A stretch of DNA of 64,000 nucleotides from contig JALUTQ010000046.1 in assembly GCA_032718865.1 (NCBI GenBank), forward strand, positions 992,001 through 1,056,000. Direction: 5' to 3'. This DNA comes from Tilletia caries (lineage: Eukaryota; Basidiomycota; Exobasidiomycetes; Tilletiales; Tilletiaceae). Shown piece after piece: positions 51,401 through 60,992 of this stretch; within the stretch, counting starts at the first letter, position 1; each line of letters begins with the position of its first letter. The position numbers and the translations under genes were made by a program. The notes below the pieces were generated by a model. The model worked only from the letters and a program-made list of their open reading frames with translations, was not told the DNA's origin and did not search any database.

Positions 51401-54400
51401 GCAACCCAGCTCGCTCTCCATGTTTTCCACAGTGCCAGCAACTTCTTCGTCGTCATCATTGGGCAACATGCCCACGAGCACAAGTACCAACTCGACCGCT
51501 TCTTCCTCTTCATCAGGATCACGCAGTATACCCCCCAGTCGACGAGGCTCCCGGCTCGTCCTGCCGCCGCTGGAGGAACGGAGAGCCATTACGCCGGATG
51601 AGATCGAGGCTGCTGCCGCACGCGCCCACGCCGCTAATGGTGGTGGTACAGCCGTCTCGGCGCCCGCGACGACGGAGAGCTTCCTCGCGGGCTCGGTCTC
51701 GCATCCGATTGGATTTGGATGGGGCCATGCGCGGTCGCACCACCATGTGCATGCGCTTTCGGGTCCGGCGGGTGTCTCGGCGCGGCCGCTCCCGCTCGCG
51801 ATTGCAGTTCCGTTCCCCGTCGTTGAGGCTCCTGCTGTGCTGGGAGGTGCAGGTGCAGGTGCAGGTGCAGGTGCAGGTGCAGGTGCAGGTGCAGGTGCAG
51901 GTGCAGGTGCAGGGGCGGCTGAGGCTGGGTTGCCGGTGTCTGCGATCGGGATGGGTGTTCGGCCGTTGACGCTTGTTGGTCTTCATCCTGGCTCACCGTT
52001 GACCGCGGAGCCTGGCGAGACTCTGGCTGTGCTTACCAACGCTGGGACGCCGGTCGGGGAGAGCGGTGGTGGGAGTACAGTCTTGCCTCCCCGTCCTGTC
52101 CTCACGCGGGCGATGACGAATGTGCATTACACGCCGACGACGGAAGAGTGGTCTCGCTTTCTTGCTCGACAGGGCGTGGGACTTTCTCCGCATCCGAGTC
52201 CCTCGGCGGCCTCGGTGTCAGGGGCTAGTACCGGTCGGAATCGGACGCGCAGCTCCAGGATTTCCAACGCGACGGATGGGAGTGGATCTGCGAGCGCACG
52301 GATGAGTACTTCGATCTCGAGCTTGCGCTCGGGCGAGGAGGGCCGGGACGAAGCGCGTGAGCGGGAGAGGGAGAGGGAATCCAGTCTGACAGCAGTCTTG
52401 GCGCCAGGCTCGGAGCGAATGGCATCGAAGACATTTTCCTCCTCGTCGTCGTCCTCTGCTACCACGACCCCGACTGCGACGACGGACTCGGACACGATGT
52501 CTCCTATCTCGCCGATGCACCTTGACCACTCGACACGGGAGAGACGGGTGAGGGAGGACACGAACGAGACTACTGTCGGCGCCGACAGCAGTGGGCCTAC
52601 TTCCCTCTACGCGCTTCGGAGCCCCTTCGAGGTTGAGACGGACCGGTTCCAGGGCGTCAATGCTGGCTTTTTCCCAGCTGGGTCTGCGAATGAGCATGAG
52701 GACGCTGGCGGTGAAGGATTGTCCCAGTCTTCTGCTGCGGGCAACTCAGTTGGCGTGATGGAACGGATCAAGGCGCTCAGTCGGACGTGGAGCGCTTCGG
52801 CTATCAACTCTGTCCTGCCCCAGGATCTCGCACGGTCGTTACTGGGCACGAGTCTGGACAGTTTTGAGGCGATGGCTTCGGATCTGGGTGAGGGTGTTCC
52901 ATCGGGATCGACATCGTTGCAGCATCTCTCGGGTTCGTACGGTGCCAATGCCGACCGTTCCCGGGCACATTCGCGCTCTCAGACCGCACATATACCCTCG
53001 GCTCCGATCTCGACGGGCGGGATGTCCCCTTCTTCTTCGCGTTCGTCGTCGTATCTCTCAGAGAACGACGACGAGGATGACGAAGAGGATGTCGATGATG
53101 ACGAACCGCTTCATGCGCTCCAGGCGGCTGTCTCGCGCTCGCCCTCCGTGTCTGGTGGGCTGGGTTCGGGTGCGGGTGCGGGTTCCGGCTCGTTCGCGGG
53201 CCTGATGGGCTCTGCTTCTGCTTCGACGCCCCGGATCGGAACGGGTGGAGCTACGGTGTCGTCGCCAATGCTGATGCCTCAGGGTGCCGGCGGTGCGCTG
53301 TCTTCGACAGTAGGTCCACGATCACCGGATCGGCATTGGGATGCGGGCTTTCTCGGCGTCTCATCTTCGCCTATCAGCCGGCGCAACCAGTCCTCGGGTA
53401 ATGGTGGTGGAAGCGGAAGTGACATCACCCTCATGGAAGATGCAGCGCGGACGGACACGGCAGGCGAACGCAGCGCCGACAATACTGCTCAGGACGATGA
53501 GTTGATGTACTCTTGCTCGCCGACGCTGTTCGAGACGGCGCCTTTGCCTGTCGGACAGGGCGGGCCGGGCACGACGCGGAGCATTGATGACTTTGTGGTG
53601 ATTGAGGAGATTGGCCGAGGGGCGTATGGACTGGTCAAGAAGGTTCGATTGCGTGGGCCTGATGGACGACCGAATGGAGTGAGTTTATCGCGAGGCGCTT
53701 CTGTGAGGATGCACAAAGCACTGACAATTGTTCTTTTGCTATTTCTGCAGCAGGAACCTTACATCATCAAGTTTATCATCAAGAGCCGCATCTTGGCTGA
53801 CTGCTGGCGTCGACACAAGACCTTGGGTCCGATACCGATTGAGATCCATGTTCTTGATCAACTTCGACGGATCCCGTTCATTGGGACGGAGAACGGGGAG
53901 GAGCCGCCATGGGCACCTTCGCGACTGTTCGACTCCCTGCCATCTGATGACGCCCAAGCCCACGCTCGACGGCGACCGAGCTCAGGCTTCGCTTCTACCA
54001 CCGTCGAAGAGGTACAGACAGCGGGCGGGGGCGAGGAGACCGTACGGCAGCGGACTCGGTCGTTGGCCTCTCACCCTGCGCTATGCGAGATGGTGGAGTT
54101 CTTCGAGGACCACGAGTTCTACTACCTGGTGATGCCCTGCTTCGGACAAGGACAAGATCTGTTCGACTTTGTGGAGGCGGCGCCGGAGGGCCTTCCGTCT
54201 GCCCAGGTACGGTCGATTCTGGGTCAAGTTGCAGATGCGCTGCGGCACCTGCATGCGAACAACATCGTTCATCGGGACATCAAGGACGAGAATGTGGTCT
54301 TGGACGGGTTGGGGAATGCGCAGCTGATTGACTTTGGATCGGCGGCGCACGTCCGACCGGGTCGGCTGTTCGACACGTTCAGTGGGACGCTGGACTACGC

Positions 54401-54950
54401 TGCGGCGGAGATACTGCGTGGGGAGAAATATGGGGGCAAAGAGCAGGATGTATGGGCGTTGGGAGTGGTGGCGTACGTGTTGCTCTGTGGAGAGACGCCA
54501 TTCTGGAACGGGGAGGAGGCGATCGCAGGACTGACGGAGGGGACGAGGGCCTCTGCTGCTTTGAAGGACCGATGTGCGTTGCATTGGCACCCCCACGAAG
54601 ACGAACCGTCTTCGGACGTGCAACAACAAGATCAACAGCACGAGGCCTCCAGCAGCACCGACACCAGCCCGGCCGCGAAGGTTGTTGTCTCGATGATGAG
54701 CAATAATGAGGAGGCCCCCGAGACCGAGACCGATGCCGAGCTCCGAGCCCGGGCCGGCCGCGATCACGGTCAGCCGGACGGAGGTGGGCGAGTGATGGAC
54801 GGAGCGGATTTGATTCGACAGTGTCTGCAGCTCGAGCTGGACAAACGTCCGACGGCGGAGCAGGTGTGCTCGCACCGCTTCCTTGTCGGTGAAGGGACGG
54901 GCTGGGTCGGGGAGTGCGGGTGGACTCGGGTTGGGCAAATTGCTCAGTAA
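48456..54950 (+). CDS. PAS-kinase-like (Psk1 family) Ser/Thr protein kinase with giant N-terminal extension (2140 aa)
   Basis: Exons 48456-53678 and 53751-54950. The C-terminal kinase domain starts near residue 1710: FVVIEEIGRGAYGLVKKVRL (glycine loop), YIIKFIIKSRILADCW (catalytic Lys), IPIEIHVLDQLRR, LVMPCFGQGQDLFDFVEAAP, IVHRDIKDENVVLDG (catalytic loop), LIDFGSAA (DFG) and GGKEQDVWALGVVAYVLLCG. KFIIKSRIL, EIHVLD, DLFDF and the DEN after HRDIK are hallmarks of PAS kinases, which couple nutrient state to glycogen and translation. I could not see a PAS domain in the 1,700 residues before the kinase; they are Ser-rich with an acidic run near the start and a Gly-Ala repeat at 51846-51912. The APE motif reads AAE. 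Both the intron position and an insertion of about 75 residues in the C lobe (after ALHWHPHED) are unusual. Confidence 0.88.
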   Translation: MPVVQISSALPPVISGGTSSLFSDIDVHLSSPLTRRRRRIPLFDDDEDDEEEEEDDDAAEHASGSGRARAYNAAKASVTFQDLDEDDGDEGAHTLTALGTGSVSSSSTITGMARRPRIGRLDSSGSFVGSDPGVSNLDMDPDRERRSSVAGPSSASSSSLKVISRSASLRIVSRAAGAPGSSSLADHFDPNDQRIRRVGAKGSSSLDLSHGSGRIGSSLAGNRGTRSGEGEGSMSLSSLGGVGGVRAFGSSLSRAPPIPVPVSSSTSSSSSRDSSDSSSSNSSRPRPPPLESINTSIHSSGSSLSDREQLPSAGGMSSTTTGTTSSSRTSTSSSDAAVFSLRSLGSHRNSTDSSISSLNDELGGTGGNGLFFSADGLGAFVRSAKGKQKVQVQTSVLEQWDESDRTSVAGDRDVDQELEPGQQQWLENDADTETATSPSTVQADHPDPVADSISTTAGIDGGVAGALAVDTPEPTPSEATLEPVQSETSTSSVSAETDILSASSPLDLRHPPQALQIPTIKDAMSFLNAPSSPRAQPVPEFFSETASSSTDTARPMMTDALEGGLLTLPAGQEGELQSGRQGRHSISPRRFSDRTRPTPSPDVFDQRALPDDQPPQQQQQTEDQSFKLSVETGATAQSTSGSLSMDSIPRIGGTGSTSAYGVRSPGMPIPLALPTTTTSSSLVGPSSGTRAAVSGASYAYGYGYDSSGHGQAHAGLVGDAYGEAHLPRRHSGIFLQRTRSALSIGRRPDVNTSFGGGGHGHHHLRAGRKGASSTTSRSGGQGVAMGGMGGGVVGSSSHLDAVWDQGSGSGSSAAELQADFWASAPFSALEARNRAFGLTKGTAGGQEQLLFKDGTGPYASSISDLPRNTPWAIAVSQPASPRVSAFNPSMGALLSPSMLRSGFIGGFNFTPLPAAIAPAAGPGKADVGATKLPAAGVDVHEGSSSKSEEREVAADDDQAGAKNLASDPQARKNVNMAEFGVMQPSSLSMFSTVPATSSSSSLGNMPTSTSTNSTASSSSSGSRSIPPSRRGSRLVLPPLEERRAITPDEIEAAAARAHAANGGGTAVSAPATTESFLAGSVSHPIGFGWGHARSHHHVHALSGPAGVSARPLPLAIAVPFPVVEAPAVLGGAGAGAGAGAGAGAGAGAGAGAGAAEAGLPVSAIGMGVRPLTLVGLHPGSPLTAEPGETLAVLTNAGTPVGESGGGSTVLPPRPVLTRAMTNVHYTPTTEEWSRFLARQGVGLSPHPSPSAASVSGASTGRNRTRSSRISNATDGSGSASARMSTSISSLRSGEEGRDEARERERERESSLTAVLAPGSERMASKTFSSSSSSSATTTPTATTDSDTMSPISPMHLDHSTRERRVREDTNETTVGADSSGPTSLYALRSPFEVETDRFQGVNAGFFPAGSANEHEDAGGEGLSQSSAAGNSVGVMERIKALSRTWSASAINSVLPQDLARSLLGTSLDSFEAMASDLGEGVPSGSTSLQHLSGSYGANADRSRAHSRSQTAHIPSAPISTGGMSPSSSRSSSYLSENDDEDDEEDVDDDEPLHALQAAVSRSPSVSGGLGSGAGAGSGSFAGLMGSASASTPRIGTGGATVSSPMLMPQGAGGALSSTVGPRSPDRHWDAGFLGVSSSPISRRNQSSGNGGGSGSDITLMEDAARTDTAGERSADNTAQDDELMYSCSPTLFETAPLPVGQGGPGTTRSIDDFVVIEEIGRGAYGLVKKVRLRGPDGRPNGVSLSRGASVRMHKALTIVLLLFLQQEPYIIKFIIKSRILADCWRRHKTLGPIPIEIHVLDQLRRIPFIGTENGEEPPWAPSRLFDSLPSDDAQAHARRRPSSGFASTTVEEVQTAGGGEETVRQRTRSLASHPALCEMVEFFEDHEFYYLVMPCFGQGQDLFDFVEAAPEGLPSAQVRSILGQVADALRHLHANNIVHRDIKDENVVLDGLGNAQLIDFGSAAHVRPGRLFDTFSGTLDYAAAEILRGEKYGGKEQDVWALGVVAYVLLCGETPFWNGEEAIAGLTEGTRASAALKDRCALHWHPHEDEPSSDVQQQDQQHEASSSTDTSPAAKVVVSMMSNNEEAPETETDAELRARAGRDHGQPDGGGRVMDGADLIRQCLQLELDKRPTAEQVCSHRFLVGEGTGWVGECGWTRVGQIAQ
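51846..51912 (+). repeat. GCAGGT hexamer array coding for Gly-Ala in the kinase N terminus
   Basis: Eleven or so near-perfect GGTGCA units in frame. Such arrays commonly vary in copy number between strains. Confidence 0.9.
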
Positions 54951-55844
54951 GGCCAATGCGGGTCGGAAACACGGTACATATGCTGAAGCTCTGGCTTGGG
55001 TGCAAAGCTGGGCATGCGCGCCACGCCTCTTGCCTCTGCTTGGGCGCTTGGGGCCTGCTTGGGGATTGGAGATGTCCCTTGACGGGGGGCTTCTGACCTT
55101 GGCAAGGTGTGTTCGACTACTTTTCGTTGCGAGCCCCTTTCGCCAAGGTCCAGCACATGTAGACCGCCTCGATACCGGAGGTGCCAACGACTTACCCAGG
55201 CTGGGCACGACGCACCCCTGCACCCACCCAAGTAGGCCCCAACCCGACCCCAACCAGTACCCCCGACGTCCCTGTCACTCACCGCTCACCAGTCACCCAC
55301 CGACGTCGGTCTGGAGAAGGTCGTCGCTCCATCTTTTGTGCTCATAATCGAATAATCTTGTGTAGTAATGCTTTTACCTTTTGCCTCATGCTTGACGCTT
55401 TCTCTCCTGCTTGATCTGACCTCGACCTCCCCCTTGCCTGTGCAGTGTGCACCTCGCTCTCTTCGGCCTTTGATTCGGACCGAGGGTGCTGGTTACATAA
55501 TCCTGCATCCTGCTGCTACAAATCGTAATTTTACCGTAACGCTTGGCAAAGTCTTGGCGCAAGCTTTTCGTAGAAGCTAATTTTGTGGCGCGATGAGGGA
55601 GACGGGTCCAGTGCTGGCTGCTTGGCGCAATTGCATGGTGGGTGGCTTCCTCCGCTCAGATGCGGAGCCGTGCCCTGTCGTCTGTCGATCAACACCACCC
55701 ACCTCCAAAATCTTCCGACGTCTATACATACTTAGAACGCCTTCATCAGCTTCAGCTCGTGTTCGCCGCCACTCGCACTTCACTCCCTCCCTCCCTCCCT
55801 CCCTCCCTCACTTACACTGACCTCACACCCACACTCACAACACG
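54951..55844. other. Spacer and promoter of the Cys-rich gene
   Basis: About 0.9 kb without a supported gene. Near the downstream gene there is a TATACATA box (about 55723) and a CCCT tetranucleotide run (about 55783-55808) in the presumed leader. Confidence 0.55.
55783..55808 (+). repeat. (CCCT)n repeat in 5' leader
   Basis: Six CCCT/CTCC units about 40 bases ahead of the start codon. Confidence 0.85.
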
Positions 55845-56582
55845 ATGGCGCCCTCAGCACTGGGACTGTTGTCGACGACAGCAAACACATACGACGCATC
55901 GGCAAGCAGGAGAATAGCAAGCTACGCACGCCGCGCATCCAACGTCATCTCCTGGGCAGACGCAGACGTGAACGCGTTCGCAGCCGTCATCGACGACGCA
56001 GGCGCATTCAACGGGACCTGTGCAGGAGACCCCACCCTCGAGTCTGTCCCCTCCGGCTCATGCGCAGCCGCCTATGTCGATGTCACCACATACTGCTGCG
56101 GAGCCGTCGGCGGCCGCTTACGGGGCATGACCACCAGCGCGAACTCAACATCGAGCAACAGCACCAGCACCAGCACCAGCACTGCCAGCGGTAGCAGCGA
56201 CGATGATGACGACGATGACCGCGACCTCGAGCCCACCTGCCACACCACATCCTACCGCACCATGCTCATGTGCTACGACGACCTCGTCCACAACTCATGC
56301 AACCTCTCCCTCTCGCCCTCCGGCATCTGCAAGAGTAACGGCACAAGCGACACCTCCACGTTTTCCTCATCTGCTGCTCCTTCTCGACTGCGCACGTCTC
56401 CGCCCGGCTGGGCATGGACTCGTGGAGCTCCTTCCTCGGGGACCGCTCTGACTCGTCGCGCCACCGCCCCATCATCAAAAACCAGAACGGCTTCAACGTC
56501 CATCACCGCTTCGCAGTATCTCGTCTGGACGCTGCTCGCATCGAGCATGATCCTCTCTGCGGTCGGTGTGCATCAGCTGTAA
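55845..56582 (+). CDS. Cys-rich protein with C-terminal hydrophobic tail, orphan (245 aa)
   Basis: A single exon from MAPSALGLLSTTANTYDAS. Cysteines cluster in FNGTCAGD, GSCAAAY, TTYCCGAVGG, PTCHTTSYRTMLMCYDDLVH and NSCNLSLSPSGICKSNG. A Ser/Thr/Asn run and a DDDDDDD run separate the two groups. The last 25 residues (ASQYLVWTLLASSMILSAV) are hydrophobic with nothing basic after, as in GPI-attachment signals. Asn-Xaa-Ser/Thr sites are frequent. These traits suggest a cell-surface protein, yet no clear N-terminal signal peptide is visible, so the true start may lie in an unseen upstream exon. A TATA box and leader precede this ATG, which favours it. I do not recognise the family. Confidence 0.6.
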   Translation: MAPSALGLLSTTANTYDASASRRIASYARRASNVISWADADVNAFAAVIDDAGAFNGTCAGDPTLESVPSGSCAAAYVDVTTYCCGAVGGRLRGMTTSANSTSSNSTSTSTSTASGSSDDDDDDDRDLEPTCHTTSYRTMLMCYDDLVHNSCNLSLSPSGICKSNGTSDTSTFSSSAAPSRLRTSPPGWAWTRGAPSSGTALTRRATAPSSKTRTASTSITASQYLVWTLLASSMILSAVGVHQL

Positions 56583-57340
56583 ACAGGATAGTTCTCCTCA
56601 TTTCACGACGCCAACGCGGGGACGCCAATGCCTCCGAGCTTTTTGCGACAATTGCCAGCAAAGCAACTGGCGCGGATGAACCACAGGCGGGCGGCGCGCG
56701 TCCAAGAGCACGCATCCTGCTGTTGGGAAATTCCAATTCGCAGACCCACTTCACGATGTCCTTCGCCGTCTTCTTCGGCAACTACGAGTTGCATTCACCC
56801 CTTTTCCACCGAAGCTCGATCGGACCCTGAACCTGTGCGGCGGAGATCAAAATACATACCTGGTCGGCCACGAACGACAAACGTCACGTTCCCCTTTCTG
56901 CTTCACGACCTCCTCCCTTCTTTCCCTTTTTCCTGCACACATACTCGGATCGATTTCCCATCCCATCCTGTCACGGCCTCGAGCAACTCTCTACAGCTCC
57001 CCCCTTCACGCCACTTCTGCTCGTGGAAACGCAACATCAACTCAAGACAACTCACCGCTCTTCCTCAATCCAAAGAACGCATCAACTTAATATGACATTG
57101 GCCCTTTGCATCCGCTTCCGCAGACACTCCCACAGTCCCACGCCCGTCCCCGTTTCGATGAGACAGAGGGAAACAAGGGAAACAAAAGGGGACAAGCGTC
57201 AAATTCAGACGGACACGGGAAGAACAGAGAAGGACAGAGACATCGTGGGAGGAGCACAGGGTTCAAATAAAGAGCGGCCTATAACCACACACGGGAAAGA
57301 AGGAAAGAGGAGGGGGAGAGACAGAGAAGGAGACGACAGA

Positions 57341-57376
<36 letters not shown>

Positions 57377-57901
57377 ACAGGTAAAAGGGGGAGGATTCAG
57401 CCTTGAGCAAGAAGTTCGCTTCCCTGCCTGATGGGGAGGTGGCACAGCGGATCGAAGGAAGGAGCGAGAATTTAAAATGGGGGGATATCGTCCAGGAGCC
57501 CAAACACTATACTGGAAAAGAAGAGGGGGGGTGGTTGGTTTACACACACACACACATGCGCGCTTGAAGGACGAGGTGGACCGGGATATACGCGCGAACG
57601 GAAAGCCTTGGGGGGGGGGGACGAACGAACGAAGAACTTCCTTTTATCCGCGCCGGAAAAGGATGGGGGGAAGGGGGAAGAAAGGAAAGTGTCGTAAGGG
57701 GGGGATGCGAGGGACTTCGAGTCGTAAAGGAAAGAGGGTGGAGTAAGAAAACCTGCATAAACAGAGGGGAGAGAGAACCGGAAGAAAAAGAAGAATAAGG
57801 GAGAGAGGGACGAGGTGTCCAGTGACGCCGTGGACCTGCCGCGTCCGTGTCCATTTGGGAGAGAGATCAGCCCGAATTTCGAGGTTTGAGGATTCTTGCT
57901 T
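56583..57901. other. Convergent 1.3-kb spacer with (GT)n and G runs
   Basis: 3' ends of the Cys-rich gene and the RasGAP gene. A (GT)n microsatellite lies at 57344-57375 and runs of G near 57610 and 57665. Small open frames here look like simple-sequence artefacts. Confidence 0.6.
57344..57375 (+). repeat. (GT)n microsatellite
   Basis: About 16 uninterrupted GT units. Confidence 0.95.
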
Positions 57902-60900
57902 TTAAGCCTTGCGCTTCGCAAACGTCTTGTTGAGCAATTGCAAGATCCGAACCACGTTCAGCTGGACGTACTCCAGGTCGAGCAGCTGTACGTCGTCCTT
58001 CTGCTTCTCCAGCAAGTCGTCCAGCTTCAGGTCCATCTCCAAGATGGCCTTCTCGCGACCCTTGTAGTGCAGCGCGATGATAAAGGTGCCCGGCGAGGGG
58101 GACGTTATGTTGAAGAAGATGTTGGCGCGTCTGTTGCACGTGAAACGTCAGTCAAGTCAGTTAGTTATCCTCTTTTGAGCGCTGTTGAGCAATCCACATC
58201 CGAGGACATACCGGTTCTCAGGCACATTGCTCTCCACAATGATTCCGTCCTTCTCCATCTGCGCGTGGGTGAATCGGTAGGGCCCCAACACCTGCGACTT
58301 GCCCATCTTCTTCTCCTTCCCGCCCACACTGATAACTCCAACACCACCGGACGTCTTGTCCTTCCCGGACCCGCTCGTCATCCGCACATTCTGGAGGTAA
58401 CTCTTGTAGGTGTCCAGTTGGGAGCGGAGGTAGTTGTTGTGCTCGCAAATCGTCTTGTATACGCTCTCCAGGCTGCGCATCTCCAACACAACCTTCTCCC
58501 GGATGTTGCCCAGGTGCGCGAGCTCGCCTGCCACTTCCTCCGTCATCAGACTGTATCCATCCCGACGATCGACCACCTTGAGCTCCTCCAACTCGCGCAG
58601 CATCTCCTTCACCTTGATGCCCTTGCGCACCAGAGTCGCGTCCTTCGTTGTCGCCGCCTTCTCTGCGATCATCGGTAGGTTGAGTGGTCGCTTGTCGGCA
58701 AGTTGAGGGATCTGACGGATCAGCTGGACGAAGATCGACTTGGTCTCCATGTACAGAATGTCGTTCTGTGTCACGTTGTTCTCCGACATCAGCGCCGTCG
58801 TCAGATCCTGAATCGGGATCTCCCAGCGACTGAAAAGCGGTAGCTCCACGCTTCGATTCTCCTTGCGCGCCACCTGACCCGGCGCTGGTCCCAGCTCATC
58901 AATCAGAATCCGCAGGTGGTGCTTGTCATTTGGCGCCTGCAAGTCAAGTCACGTCAGCACGAGAAGTTCCAAACATTCACGTGCTGCAAGATCTGATCAC
59001 TCACCAAGACGTCAAGGTGCTGCGCCACCAGCGCGTGTGTGTTGTACAGCTCATTCAGGGTGATGGAAATCTGCAAGTCCTTCTTCGAGAGCGCCATGTA
59101 CTGGTCCATCTGTTGAGGAGGCAGGGGCAGAAATGGCGCATCAATATCACTGATTTCAGAAGGAAGCGGCGCGAACCCAAGGAAAGACTCACCTCTAGAG
59201 TGTCGTGGAAATCGCCAACATCGCCAAGCGCGTTCAAGAACATGTTGATACGCGTCTTGTTGTTCTCCACAAAAGGATTGAGACTCATCATGTACTGCTC
59301 CTTTGCATACGAAGGCTTGTTCGCCAAGTTCTGCAGCATCTTCGCGATGAGCGTCAAGGTTCGGCGCGGGTGCTTCGCAGGTGGGCCGTCGACCAGCATG
59401 TATGCTTGCGGTGTGACGATGGCCGGGTTTATGAAGCGGAGGAAGAAGAAGCCGCCGATGAGCGAGCAGAGGGCAAAGTCGTTTGCGTCCGGGTATTTTC
59501 GCTTCGTCAAGGAGCGAATTTGCTTGCAGATCCATCGAATTCCGTAGGGTGCCTCGTCGATCGAGTTTATAATGGTCAACAGGAACGAGTTGGCAATGTC
59601 CATCAGCATCGTCAGACGCGGTGCGATGATTGCTTGGACGTCTGGGTTCTCCGCCGCAACTTCTGCTGGTACACCTCTTGGCAGATTGGGTGGCAGCGCA
59701 CCAGTGTCCTCCTCAATTTGGTTGATCATCTGCTCGTAAACCTGCAAGGACGCGTGCGTTTGGGGATTCATCAGTGAGTCAGTGTGACCTGGAAGCATAT
59801 ATGCATAGTCTGTGAATAACTCACCTTAAGCGGGTTGACCTCCAAATTGAGGTCCTTGTGCTCAATCAAGCTGTTGATCCGTTCCGCCAACACATCCTTC
59901 AAATAACTTTGACCAGGTCCACGACGGGTGTATGTGGTCATCATACGAGATACAGGTGTGTTCGCGCGCAGCAGTGAACCGAAGTCGGTCGCTGTTTCGA
60001 ATTGGGCGGAGAGCACGGACTGCGGAATTCGAGTAGGCGTATGTAAGAAGGGTGCGGCAACATGCATGATACGGTGCACAAGGAATGTATGCGCTTTTCT
60101 ACACAGCGCGGAGGTAAGACTCACCTGGAACATAGTCAAGAGGAGATGCTCTTCTCGCGATTCGTACTGATTACCGTACAGCGTGAACATGACAGTCTGC
60201 AAAAGCGTGTCAATCTCTGCAAGGGATACGAGCCTGCAGAGGGCAGCAATGTGTCGGGGTTCGGATTGGAGGAGGAAGAAGAGATTTCCGTACTGCTGCA
60301 TCTTGCGATCGTCGAGCACGGTCCCCAGTGGTGTCTCAGCTTCTTCGAGTGTACTGGCGACTTCGCTCTGCTCGTCGAGAGCCATCCGATTTGCGATAAG
60401 GAGTGCGATTCGGCTGTCCAGGTATCGTACGTCGCGCTCAAGTACGAAATTCTTCTTAGATTGTGCGGAGATTCGGCCTTTGAGTTCTCTCAGTCTCTTT
60501 TGTGCTGGTGGTGGGAAGAGGGCGCATACATCAGTGATATCGATCGCAGCAAGATGCTTCGGGTGTATGCGAGCACTACTCACCCCGTGCCAAGTCATCC
60601 TCTACTTCCACATCCTGCTCAGCCGCCATACTGTAGAGAGCAGTAACCGAATACCGGTTTGTATTCCGGTTTGTGCCAATGCTGGCAGCAGTGAGCCTGC
60701 GGCTGACCTGCATCATGGCGCTACGATCACGCGCCGACGATCCTGATGAGCCTTCACCGGTTGGTGTGGTGGGGGAGGGTTGAAAGCTGCCTCCGCCTCC
60801 GTTTGCGTTGAGACCACCTGGAGAGGTGGAGCCGTCAGCTTGTTGATACATGACTGCAGAAGCCATCCTAGGCGTGGAGGGCGGGGAGAGCGTGGAAGAG

Positions 60901-60992
60901 AAGTTGGATGGGGAAGGTTCGGCGGCACAGATTTCAAAGGTGGTGAGTTCATGCATGGTGGGAAGCGAGCCGGTGAGCGATCCGAGCGTCAT
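57902..60992 (-). CDS. gap1: Ras GTPase-activating protein of the fungal Gap1 type with RasGAP_C domain (863 aa)
   Basis: Exons 60992-60584, 60504-60125, 60019-59825, 59741-59193, 59109-59005, 58936-58212 and 58130-57902 join in phase. A Ser/Gly-rich start is followed by a helical region ([20 protein letters not shown]). The GAP domain begins [15 protein letters not shown], whose Arg sits where the arginine finger is expected, continues [16 protein letters not shown], and contains [17 protein letters not shown], the FLR motif. The C-terminal domain runs from [14 protein letters not shown] to [13 protein letters not shown] and matches the RasGAP_C region shared by fission-yeast Gap1 and IQGAPs. 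No calponin-homology or IQ motifs are seen, so it is Gap1-like, not IQGAP. The expected role is to switch off Ras in mating and morphogenesis signalling. The start is the first ATG of the open frame; an upstream exon is possible. Confidence 0.93.

Noticed and set aside
56414..56830. Alternative downstream gene starting MDSWSSFLGD
   Set aside because: It overlaps the Cys-rich gene in another frame, and its later part lacks the hydrophobic tail and any domain.
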